DNA of 64,000 nt from Candidatus Neomarinimicrobiota bacterium (GTDB lineage: Bacteria; Fidelibacterota; JAANXI01), in the NCBI GenBank assembly GCA_021734025.1, contig JAIPJS010000001.1, positions 62,001-126,000 on the forward strand, in the 5' to 3' direction. The position numbers and the translations under genes are program-made. This document shows positions 45,137-52,248 of the stretch, piece by piece (positions within the stretch are counted from its first letter, which is position 1; the number at the start of each line of letters is the position of its first letter). Under the pieces are notes generated by a model, which was given only the letters and a program-made list of their open reading frames with translations, had not been told where the DNA came from and searched no databases.

Positions 45137-45982
45137 ATGAAAACGCCTTTAAAACCTTATATCAAAACACTAGTCGTTATGTGTTTTTCTCTGTTGCTGC
45201 TCCAATGTAGCGACGAAACGAAAAATGATGTGCTTGCTCCCTACAAGGGGCATCGTGCACTGGAACTCTTAAAGGTCACGCAAAGCTTTACGCCTGATAT
45301 TCAATGGTTGGGCGGCAGGGTTGCATCAGCAGGAGTAAACAAAGGCGGTACAGCGGCATTAGATTCAACCCTGATTTGGATCTATACAGCCGACGATGAC
45401 ATTATTGGTTCTCCCGTATCCTTTTCCGTTGAGCCGGATTCTGATTTAATCCAATCGTATGGGGGCGAACCTGCTGACAGTTTGTCTGACGGAGAAACAT
45501 ATACTTTTTGGATTGCGGAAAAATCGGTTTTTGCGGCAAACCTTGACTCTTCTGCAATCGATAGTATGAACTTTACCGATACAACGATGACCACAGCATT
45601 AGTTCCACGCGGATTATCAGGAGGAGGGCTGGATCTGGATATCTCGCTCGTACGGGATGAAACTCTATTGAAAGATAAATTCGTGCTCAGTTGGACACCG
45701 GAAGACACGCTGGTCAGGCGTATCGCGATCCGTGCAAGTGCGAGCGGGGGATTCCAGGATTTAATCTGGCACGTGGTATTGCCGGACTCCGTGGAAGACA
45801 GCATTTCACCCCCGGTAGTACTTGGTGAAACGCCTGAAGGAGCCAATGTTGCGGTAGCCTGGCCTGAAGGAGGGTTTAAAGAAGGACAAGTTCACTTTAT
45901 ATGGATGGTAAACAGTAATTGGAATAATACATTCAGCCCGGGAGCGCCTGGGTATGGCTGGTTTCGGATGTTTCCACTTTAA
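45137..45982 (+). CDS. Lipoprotein of unknown function, first gene of the sugar-uptake operon
   Basis: 281 residues from the ATG at 45137 with GGGGGAAGAG upstream. Lipobox LLLLQC gives lipidation at about residue 23. The rest looks beta-rich with two similar Ig/fibronectin-like halves (RVASAGVNKGGTAALDSTLI; LVRRIAIRASASGGFQDLI). No family recognised. As the first gene behind the operator and directly before a sugar-binding lipoprotein (16 bp), it may be an accessory surface or periplasmic binding component of the uptake system. Confidence 0.75.
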   Translation: MKTPLKPYIKTLVVMCFSLLLLQCSDETKNDVLAPYKGHRALELLKVTQSFTPDIQWLGGRVASAGVNKGGTAALDSTLIWIYTADDDIIGSPVSFSVEPDSDLIQSYGGEPADSLSDGETYTFWIAEKSVFAANLDSSAIDSMNFTDTTMTTALVPRGLSGGGLDLDISLVRDETLLKDKFVLSWTPEDTLVRRIAIRASASGGFQDLIWHVVLPDSVEDSISPPVVLGETPEGANVAVAWPEGGFKEGQVHFIWMVNSNWNNTFSPGAPGYGWFRMFPL

Positions 45983-45998
45983 GGAAAGGGATTCCACA

Positions 45999-47333
45999 GT
46001 GAGACTTTATAATAAAAATATTATCACAAAGTTGTTAATTGCGAGCTTGTTACTGATGGGCTTCGTGGGATGCAGTTCTGATAAAAGCAATTCATCAGGT
46101 GACAAGGTCCAAATTACCTTCTGGCACAGTTTTGTATCGTCAACTGTTCCCGCACTCAATAGTTTGATCGACGAATTCGAAAAAGAGTTTCCAGGCATAG
46201 ATGTCAATGCCCAATACGTCCCCACGGGAGATGCGCTCGCTCAAAAATTAATCACATCCGTACAAAGCAATACCGCACCGGATATTTCATGGATCCATGC
46301 GCACTACCTTCAGGATTTGGTACAATCAAAAGCCATTTACAGGATGGATCATTTCATTGACGGAGAAAACGGACTCTCCGAGGAGACGATGAATGATATC
46401 TATCCGGCACTTCTTCAGTATGCCTCCTGGAAGGATACGCTGTACAGTCTGCCCATGGAAGCGACGAACCTTGCGTTGTTATATAACAAAACCATGTTCA
46501 GGGAAGCGGGGCTTGATCCGGAGCAACCGCCGCAGACCTGGGAGGAACTTAAATCTTACGCGAAAAAGTTAACGTTTGATGAGGACGGTGACGGGAGAAA
46601 TGATCAAATCGGGTTCTTTGTGCCCATATATCCTGCCGGAGGTCCCCAAAGCGGATGGATGGTATGGCAATGGATGCCCTTTCTCTGGCAGTCGGGTGGA
46701 TACATTGTCAATAATGAACAAACCAGAGTCCTCTATAATAGTTCCGCCGGCGCGCAGGCACTCAAGTTGTGGCAGGATCTCTATTTTGCATTGGACCTGA
46801 GTACATTTAGTACGGATTTTGATGCGGCGTTTTCTGCCGGACATCTTGCCATGGCCATGGATGGCCCCTGGAACCTTCCCCGGTATAAGGATCTGTTACA
46901 AAACCTGGATTGGGCATTTGCACCGTTGCCTGCCGGGGAGGAAAAACGGGCGACAATCGCCGGTGGGGAATATCTGGTAATTTTCAAACAGAGTGAACAT
47001 CCGGATGCGGCCTGGCAATTCCTGAAATGGATGACCCGGCCGGAAACCCAGGCAAAATGGTCTATGGATTCCGGGTATTTGCCTATTCGCCATGCGGTGC
47101 TGGACGTGCCTGAATTCCAGGAGTACCTTGATGAAAATCCGAATTTCAAGGTGTTCGTGGAACAGATGGAATATGCTCAGGCCCAACGGTCGCTGGACTA
47201 TTACAGCATGCAAATCCTGCGGCACATTGGGGAAGCAATTGAGATGGCAACCGTTGGTGAGCGATCCCCTCAGGAAGCCCTCAACATCTCTGCGAAAAAA
47301 TCCAATGATTTGCTGGATCGGGTGGAGCGATAA
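45999..47333 (+). CDS. ABC sugar transporter solute-binding lipoprotein
   Basis: 444 residues from the GTG at 45999 with AAGGAAAGGG upstream; the frame is open to 45954 but that part overlaps the previous gene. Lipobox FVGC. The mature part is a family 1 extracellular solute-binding protein: VQITFWHSFVSSTVPALNSL, APDISWIHAHYL, AGHLAMAMDGPWNL and PEFQEYLDENPNF. It captures an oligo- or monosaccharide in the periplasm and delivers it to the permeases encoded next (6 bp gap). The sugar specificity cannot be read from the sequence. Confidence 0.95.
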   Translation: MRLYNKNIITKLLIASLLLMGFVGCSSDKSNSSGDKVQITFWHSFVSSTVPALNSLIDEFEKEFPGIDVNAQYVPTGDALAQKLITSVQSNTAPDISWIHAHYLQDLVQSKAIYRMDHFIDGENGLSEETMNDIYPALLQYASWKDTLYSLPMEATNLALLYNKTMFREAGLDPEQPPQTWEELKSYAKKLTFDEDGDGRNDQIGFFVPIYPAGGPQSGWMVWQWMPFLWQSGGYIVNNEQTRVLYNSSAGAQALKLWQDLYFALDLSTFSTDFDAAFSAGHLAMAMDGPWNLPRYKDLLQNLDWAFAPLPAGEEKRATIAGGEYLVIFKQSEHPDAAWQFLKWMTRPETQAKWSMDSGYLPIRHAVLDVPEFQEYLDENPNFKVFVEQMEYAQAQRSLDYYSMQILRHIGEAIEMATVGERSPQEALNISAKKSNDLLDRVER

Positions 47334-47339
47334 ACTGAA

Positions 47340-48332
47340 ATGGTACCAAACCTTCCCACAGACGAACTGAATAATCCGGAGCAGCCGAATCTGCCTACGG
47401 ATTCCCTGAGTCCCGAAACTCAGCGGGAAAGCGAAGCGGTCGAGTATAATGAGAACCGCCTGGATAAAAGCGGAATACAGGCGTTCTTGTTCCTCTCGCC
47501 AACCCTGGTGATAGTACTGACATTTATCGTCTTTCCCATCTTTTTCTCGTTCTATCTGAGTTTCCATGAGTGGAATATGTTCAGCACGAACCAAAAGTTC
47601 GTTGGCCTGGAAAACTATATCCGTCTATTATCTGATCCGGAATTTTGGCAGGTACTCAAAAATACACTGATCTATACTATTGGCACAGTTCCGGTGAATA
47701 TGGCTTTTTCCCTGGCAGTCGCCTATGCCTTGTTGCAGAAAATCAAAGGGCGGAAACTTCTCCGGACTATGTTTTTTGCGCCGGTCATTATTTCTCCCGT
47801 TGCGGCGGCTGTCATATGGCGATGGTTATACGACCCGAACTACGGACTGGTTAACTATTCACTGAACATTTTCGGTATCGATCCCATCAACTGGCTCAAA
47901 CATCCGCAGGGCGCTATGGCAGCGCTAATTATCGTTGGCATCTGGAAATATTTCGGCATCAACATGGTGCTTTTTTCTGCGGGGTTACAGGCTATCCCGG
48001 AGCATTATTATGAAGCGGCGGAAATAGACGGTGCTGGTCGATTTGCCAAGTTTTGGAATATTACGCTGCCACTGTTGGCGCCCACCACCTTTTTTATCCT
48101 GATCATGTCCATGATTACCTCAATCCAGGTTTTTGACCTGGTGTATGTGCTGACATCAGGCGGGCCGCTGGGATCGACGGAAGTGTTGGTCGTCTATCTG
48201 TATGACCATGCCTTCAAATTCTTCAACATGGGATATGCCTCAGCCGTGGCCTATGTCATGTTTGCTATCCTGATTGTTCTGACGCTCGTTCAGGTAAAAT
48301 ACATGAAAAGCAAGGTGTATAAGGCAATATGA
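47340..48332 (+). CDS. Sugar ABC transporter permease (MalF/UgpA type)
   Basis: 330 residues, with an unusually long polar N-terminus (about 45 residues, proline/acid rich) before six membrane segments starting LFLSPTLVIVLTFIVF. The EAA loop that contacts the ATPase is YEAAEIDGAGRFAKFWNITLPLL. CUT1-type inner-membrane subunit. The stop overlaps the next permease start by four bases, so they are translationally coupled. Confidence 0.95.
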   Translation: MVPNLPTDELNNPEQPNLPTDSLSPETQRESEAVEYNENRLDKSGIQAFLFLSPTLVIVLTFIVFPIFFSFYLSFHEWNMFSTNQKFVGLENYIRLLSDPEFWQVLKNTLIYTIGTVPVNMAFSLAVAYALLQKIKGRKLLRTMFFAPVIISPVAAAVIWRWLYDPNYGLVNYSLNIFGIDPINWLKHPQGAMAALIIVGIWKYFGINMVLFSAGLQAIPEHYYEAAEIDGAGRFAKFWNITLPLLAPTTFFILIMSMITSIQVFDLVYVLTSGGPLGSTEVLVVYLYDHAFKFFNMGYASAVAYVMFAILIVLTLVQVKYMKSKVYKAI

Positions 48333-49183
48333 AATTAACCGAGCTGAAAGACGATCGTGTAATGATGGAGCGCTTGAAGTCTGTCATGCTCCACATACTG
48401 ATCTATGGGTTGGCATTGATGACTATCGCGCCGTTTCTCTGGATGGTGCTAACGTCCGTCAAGGATCTGGGAGAAATTTTTTCCTATCCACCCACCTGGT
48501 GGCCGGAAGAATTTCACTTCGAGAACTATAAGAATGCCTTCGAAGCCGCACCGTTCGGTCGGTTCTATTTTAACAGTCTTTTCGTTGCGATCACGGTGAC
48601 CGTAGGTCAGCTCATAACCTGTTCAATGGCGGCGTATGCATTTGCGCGACTTAAATTCTGGGGGCGTGACGTTCTGTTTTATCTGTTCCTCGCAACTATG
48701 ATGATTCCGTACCAGGTCACCATGATACCAAGCTTTCTGGTACTGCACTGGCTTGGATGGATCGATTCGTATCCGGCTTTGATAGTCCCCGGATTGGCCT
48801 CCGCGTTCGGAACGTTCCTGCTCCGGCAATTTTTTATGACCATTCCCAAGGATTTGGAAGATGCCGCTTACCTGGATGGTTGCAGCCGATTCGGGGTGTT
48901 ATGGCGCATAATTATTCCCCTGGCAAAACCGGCGTTGGCAACGTTGGCGATATTCACTTTTATGGGTGTCTTCAACGATTTTATTTGGGCGTTAATTGTG
49001 TTGAATTCTGAAGAGATGTATACGGTGCAGCTTGGACTGGCCATCTTCCGGGATCGCTATACGACCCAGTGGGACCTGCTAATGGCTGGTTCGGTTACGG
49101 CGACTTTGCCCATTCTCATCGCTTTTTTCTTTGGGCAGAAATACTTCATTAAGGGGATAGCACTTTCGGGATTAAAAGAATAG
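48329..49183 (+). CDS. Sugar ABC transporter permease (MalG/UgpE type)
   Basis: 284 residues with six membrane segments. The EAA loop is LEDAAYLDGCSRFGVLWRII. CUT1-type partner of the preceding permease. The matching ATPase is absent from this operon and is most likely the one at 41046-42146 on the other strand. Confidence 0.95.
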   Translation: MKLTELKDDRVMMERLKSVMLHILIYGLALMTIAPFLWMVLTSVKDLGEIFSYPPTWWPEEFHFENYKNAFEAAPFGRFYFNSLFVAITVTVGQLITCSMAAYAFARLKFWGRDVLFYLFLATMMIPYQVTMIPSFLVLHWLGWIDSYPALIVPGLASAFGTFLLRQFFMTIPKDLEDAAYLDGCSRFGVLWRIIIPLAKPALATLAIFTFMGVFNDFIWALIVLNSEEMYTVQLGLAIFRDRYTTQWDLLMAGSVTATLPILIAFFFGQKYFIKGIALSGLKE

Positions 49184-49305
49184 TAGCGAACGTAAATCTA
49201 AAAGGGGATTACGAAAGGAGGTGTAGGCGTTCAGCGGGAGTGCAGTTTTCGCTGAGAAAACTGTAATTCAAACAACATTGTTACAATAACCAAGGAGGTT
49301 ATACG

Positions 49306-51117
49306 ATGCGACATTTTTCACGATTAACAATCGGTGCAGTGGTTTTGCTTGTGGCCGGACTTGCTTTCGGGCAGTACGGGACTGGCGTGACGGTTGACGT
49401 CTCACAAGTAGATCCTGCCGCACTTACATTGGACGGAAATGCCGATGAGAGTGTGTGGGCTGACGCCACAACATTAACGCTGGGCGAAGGCAATTTCACC
49501 AACTGGGGAGGCGGCTGGAACGACGGCTATGGCGAAAATATTGATATTGGATACTCGGCCAAAATGCTCTTTGCGCCCGAAACCCTGTATGTCTATGTGG
49601 AATTTCAGGACTATCAGGAACTTTACTGGGGGGGCGAAGGCAATCCATGGGGTGGTGAACAGATCTTTTTCGGAGTTGACGGAACCCATGAGTTGGATAC
49701 ACTGACCAACGAAGAATATCACGGTTGGCCGGGTAATGCACCGGACAAAGGTCCGACTGTCTATAAGATCAATAAGGATGGCATTACTCTAAATTGGGGA
49801 TATGACGGCGTTGCTCCTACAGATTCAGGATGGACTCGCGGAACGGTAGCAGTAGATGATGCGAATTTTTCCTGGACCGTCGAAATGGCAATTTACGTCC
49901 CACAGATCGAAGCAGGGGGGCAAATTGGTTTTAACCTTGGCGGGGCAACAGCACATCCGGACTCCGCGTATATGTACGATACCGATTACGGCGCGGCTGA
50001 ATACGCCTATTTCGCGTATCATCAGGAAGGCGATCCCGGAAGCATCAACATTGATGCGTCGACATTTAGCACTCTGCAATTTGCCGGTGGTAGCGACTCC
50101 TACGGTACCGGAGTAGAGGTCGGTATTACGGAAGTTGCTTCAGGGGACCTCACCCTTGATGGTACCGCCGATGAAGGTGCATGGAGTGATGCGACTACTT
50201 TAACACTGGGCGAAGGAAACTTTACCAACTGGAGCGGTGGATGGAACGATGATTACGGTGAGAACATCGACATCGGTTTTAACACCAAGCTCCTGTTTGC
50301 CACTGACACGCTTTATGTGTTCGCTGATTTCCAGGATTACCAGGAACTCTACTGGGGCGGCGAAGGCAACCCGTGGGGTGGTGAGCAGATTTTTATTGGT
50401 GTGGATGGTACCCACGCTGGTGACGATCAAACCAATTCAGAATACCACGGTTGGCCAGGCAATGCCCCGGATTTAGGTCCGACTGTCTATAAGATCAATA
50501 AGGATGGCATTACACTAAATTGGGGTTATGATGGTATTTCTCCGGTAGATTCTGGCTGGGTCCGAGGTACGGTCTCTGTTGATGACGCCAATTTTTATTG
50601 GGCTGTTGAAATGGCCATCTACTTACCTCAGGTTGAATCCGGGAATCAGGTCGGCTTTAATGTTGGCGGTGCTACGGCACATCCGGACTCTGCATACATG
50701 TACGATCCGGATTACGGTGCGGCGGAATATGCCTATTTTGCCTACCACCAGGAAGGTGATCCGGGGAATATTAATATCGATGGTTCCTCCTTTAGTACGC
50801 TGAACCTTGGGTTTGGTGTTGCCATTGATCCGGTTTCAGAATATATGCCAACAGCATTTCAACTGAAGCAGAACTATCCGAATCCGTTTAATCCGAGTAC
50901 GACAATCGGATATTCACTCATTGAAAAGGGACACGTCAACCTAACCATCTACAACGCGTTAGGCCAGCAAGTCTCAACATTGGTTCGTGCGACCCAGTCG
51001 CCAGGCGAGTATTCAGTCGACTGGAACGCAGGAAACCTGTCGAGTGGATTGTACTTCTACATACTGGAAGTTGACGGAAAGACGGTTGCAACGAGAAAAG
51101 CGCTGTTGATGAAGTAG
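49306..51117 (+). CDS. Exported protein with two near-identical CBM9-like domains and C-terminal sorting domain
   Basis: 603 residues with a signal peptide (ending LAFGQ). Two tandem copies of a 242-residue domain (nt 49375-50100 and 50101-50826) resemble carbohydrate-binding family 9: LTLDGNADESVWADATTLTL, then TLYVYVEFQD and VEMAIYVPQ. The last about 85 residues are the sorting module (NYPNPFNPSTTIGY ... KALLMK), shared with the protease at 2436. It is probably a cell-surface or secreted glycan-binding protein of the locus. Strong AAGGAGG ribosome-binding site, 122 bp after the permease; the leader could hold its own promoter. High expression would fit the hairpins that follow. Confidence 0.88.
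   Translation: MRHFSRLTIGAVVLLVAGLAFGQYGTGVTVDVSQVDPAALTLDGNADESVWADATTLTLGEGNFTNWGGGWNDGYGENIDIGYSAKMLFAPETLYVYVEFQDYQELYWGGEGNPWGGEQIFFGVDGTHELDTLTNEEYHGWPGNAPDKGPTVYKINKDGITLNWGYDGVAPTDSGWTRGTVAVDDANFSWTVEMAIYVPQIEAGGQIGFNLGGATAHPDSAYMYDTDYGAAEYAYFAYHQEGDPGSINIDASTFSTLQFAGGSDSYGTGVEVGITEVASGDLTLDGTADEGAWSDATTLTLGEGNFTNWSGGWNDDYGENIDIGFNTKLLFATDTLYVFADFQDYQELYWGGEGNPWGGEQIFIGVDGTHAGDDQTNSEYHGWPGNAPDLGPTVYKINKDGITLNWGYDGISPVDSGWVRGTVSVDDANFYWAVEMAIYLPQVESGNQVGFNVGGATAHPDSAYMYDPDYGAAEYAYFAYHQEGDPGNINIDGSSFSTLNLGFGVAIDPVSEYMPTAFQLKQNYPNPFNPSTTIGYSLIEKGHVNLTIYNALGQQVSTLVRATQSPGEYSVDWNAGNLSSGLYFYILEVDGKTVATRKALLMK
49375..50826 (+). repeat. Tandem duplication with a 726-bp period inside the CBM9-like gene
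   Basis: Copy 1 is 49375-50100 and copy 2 is 50101-50826. The protein copies are nearly identical over long blocks, and at DNA level 39 bases match exactly at 49749-49787 and 50475-50513, offset by exactly 726 bp. Confidence 0.9.
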
Positions 51118-51131
51118 AATGAAAATACAGT

Positions 51132-51170
51132 GGGGATTTCCGGCGCCGGTTCCCCTGGAATTGGTGCCGG
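51132..51170 (+). terminator. Intercistronic hairpins, possible attenuator
   Basis: Two overlapping options: GGGGA (51132-51136) with TCCCC (51151-51155), enclosing the self-complementary CCGGCGCCGG; or CCGGCGCC (51140-51147) with GGTGCCGG (51163-51170), eight pairs including one G-U. No strong T-run, so partial termination or 3' end protection of the upstream mRNA is more likely than full termination. Confidence 0.55.
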
Positions 51171-51242
51171 GTTCCTTCCTGTAAATTTCAAGTTTCACAA
51201 TGAAATACTGAAGCAGTATCCAAAAAAATAAGGCAGGTCCGA

Positions 51243-52214
51243 GTGGGAAATGCACAGAAAATGAAAGCGGCAATTTTACAGGAGCCGGGTAAATTTGAGA
51301 TTGAAACAAGAGACATCCCCACGCCTGGTCACTTCCAGGCGCTGATCAAGACGGGCGTTTGTGGCGTCTGTACTTCGGAACTGGATATGTGGACTGGTGA
51401 TGCAAAAGGGCTGGAATATCCACGATTTATCGGGCATGAAGTGGCTGGAACCGTAGTCGAGGTCGGAGACGGGGTAACGGATATCACACCCGGCGATCGG
51501 GTTGCGGTATTTGCTGAAGGGCGCGGTTACGCAGAATATATCACTGAGGATATCGATCGTCTGTATGTATTACAGGATGACACGCCTTTTGATATAGCAT
51601 TAGGAGAGCCGATAGCCTGTTCCGTGAATGGTGTCACAAAATTGGATCCACAGTTTAATGATAACATCGCCATTGTTGGAACCGGCTTTATGGGATTGAT
51701 TATGATTCAATTGTTCAAAATCCGGGGCGCCGGTAAAATTATCGCGATTGATACCCGTGATAGTATGTTAACGCTCGCCAAAAATTGTGGGGCAACGCAT
51801 ATGTTGAATCCCACCGATCAGGATGTGGTGTCCGAAGTCAAAAACCTGACTGATGGTGTGGGGGTTGATATTGGGATTGAGGCAGCGGGAAAGCAGGTGA
51901 CACTGGATACGGCAGCCCAGTTAGTGCGCATGGAGGGGAAACTGGAGATTTTTGGCTTCCATCAGGGAGATCCGAGAAATATTAATCTTGCACATTGGAA
52001 TTGGATGGCTTTTCAGATCGTAAACGGGCATTCCAGGAGTTCACACATATACATGGATGGAATGAATACGGGGTTACAGCTATTAGAAGCCGGAAAGCTG
52101 GAGATGGATGATCTTGTAACGCATCGTCTCCCGCTTACTGAGATAAACAACGCATTTCGAATGGCAACCAAAAAGGCCGACGATTTTGTCAAAAGCGTCA
52201 TTGTATTCGAATAA
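51243..52214 (+). CDS. Zinc-type medium-chain dehydrogenase
   Basis: 323 residues from GTG 51243 (AAGGCAGG upstream); ATG 51261 is an alternative. GroES-like N-terminal domain with the catalytic zinc Cys in TGVCGVCTSELDMW and GHEVAG, then the Rossmann fold IAIVGTGFMGLIMIQLFKIRG with D in IAIDTRDSM for NAD. It is shorter than classical alcohol dehydrogenase and lacks the four-cysteine structural zinc lobe. It probably oxidises a sugar or polyol of the pathway, as sorbitol-dehydrogenase-like relatives do. It sits mid-operon, after an intercistronic hairpin. Confidence 0.9.
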   Translation: MGNAQKMKAAILQEPGKFEIETRDIPTPGHFQALIKTGVCGVCTSELDMWTGDAKGLEYPRFIGHEVAGTVVEVGDGVTDITPGDRVAVFAEGRGYAEYITEDIDRLYVLQDDTPFDIALGEPIACSVNGVTKLDPQFNDNIAIVGTGFMGLIMIQLFKIRGAGKIIAIDTRDSMLTLAKNCGATHMLNPTDQDVVSEVKNLTDGVGVDIGIEAAGKQVTLDTAAQLVRMEGKLEIFGFHQGDPRNINLAHWNWMAFQIVNGHSRSSHIYMDGMNTGLQLLEAGKLEMDDLVTHRLPLTEINNAFRMATKKADDFVKSVIVFE

Positions 52215-52248
52215 CAAATATGAACGAACCAACCGATTGAGGGTAATC

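Noticed and set aside
49306-50826. A CRISPR array or satellite because of the tandem repetition
   Set aside because: The repeat unit is 726 bp, in frame and protein coding; no short regularly spaced repeats occur anywhere in the window.
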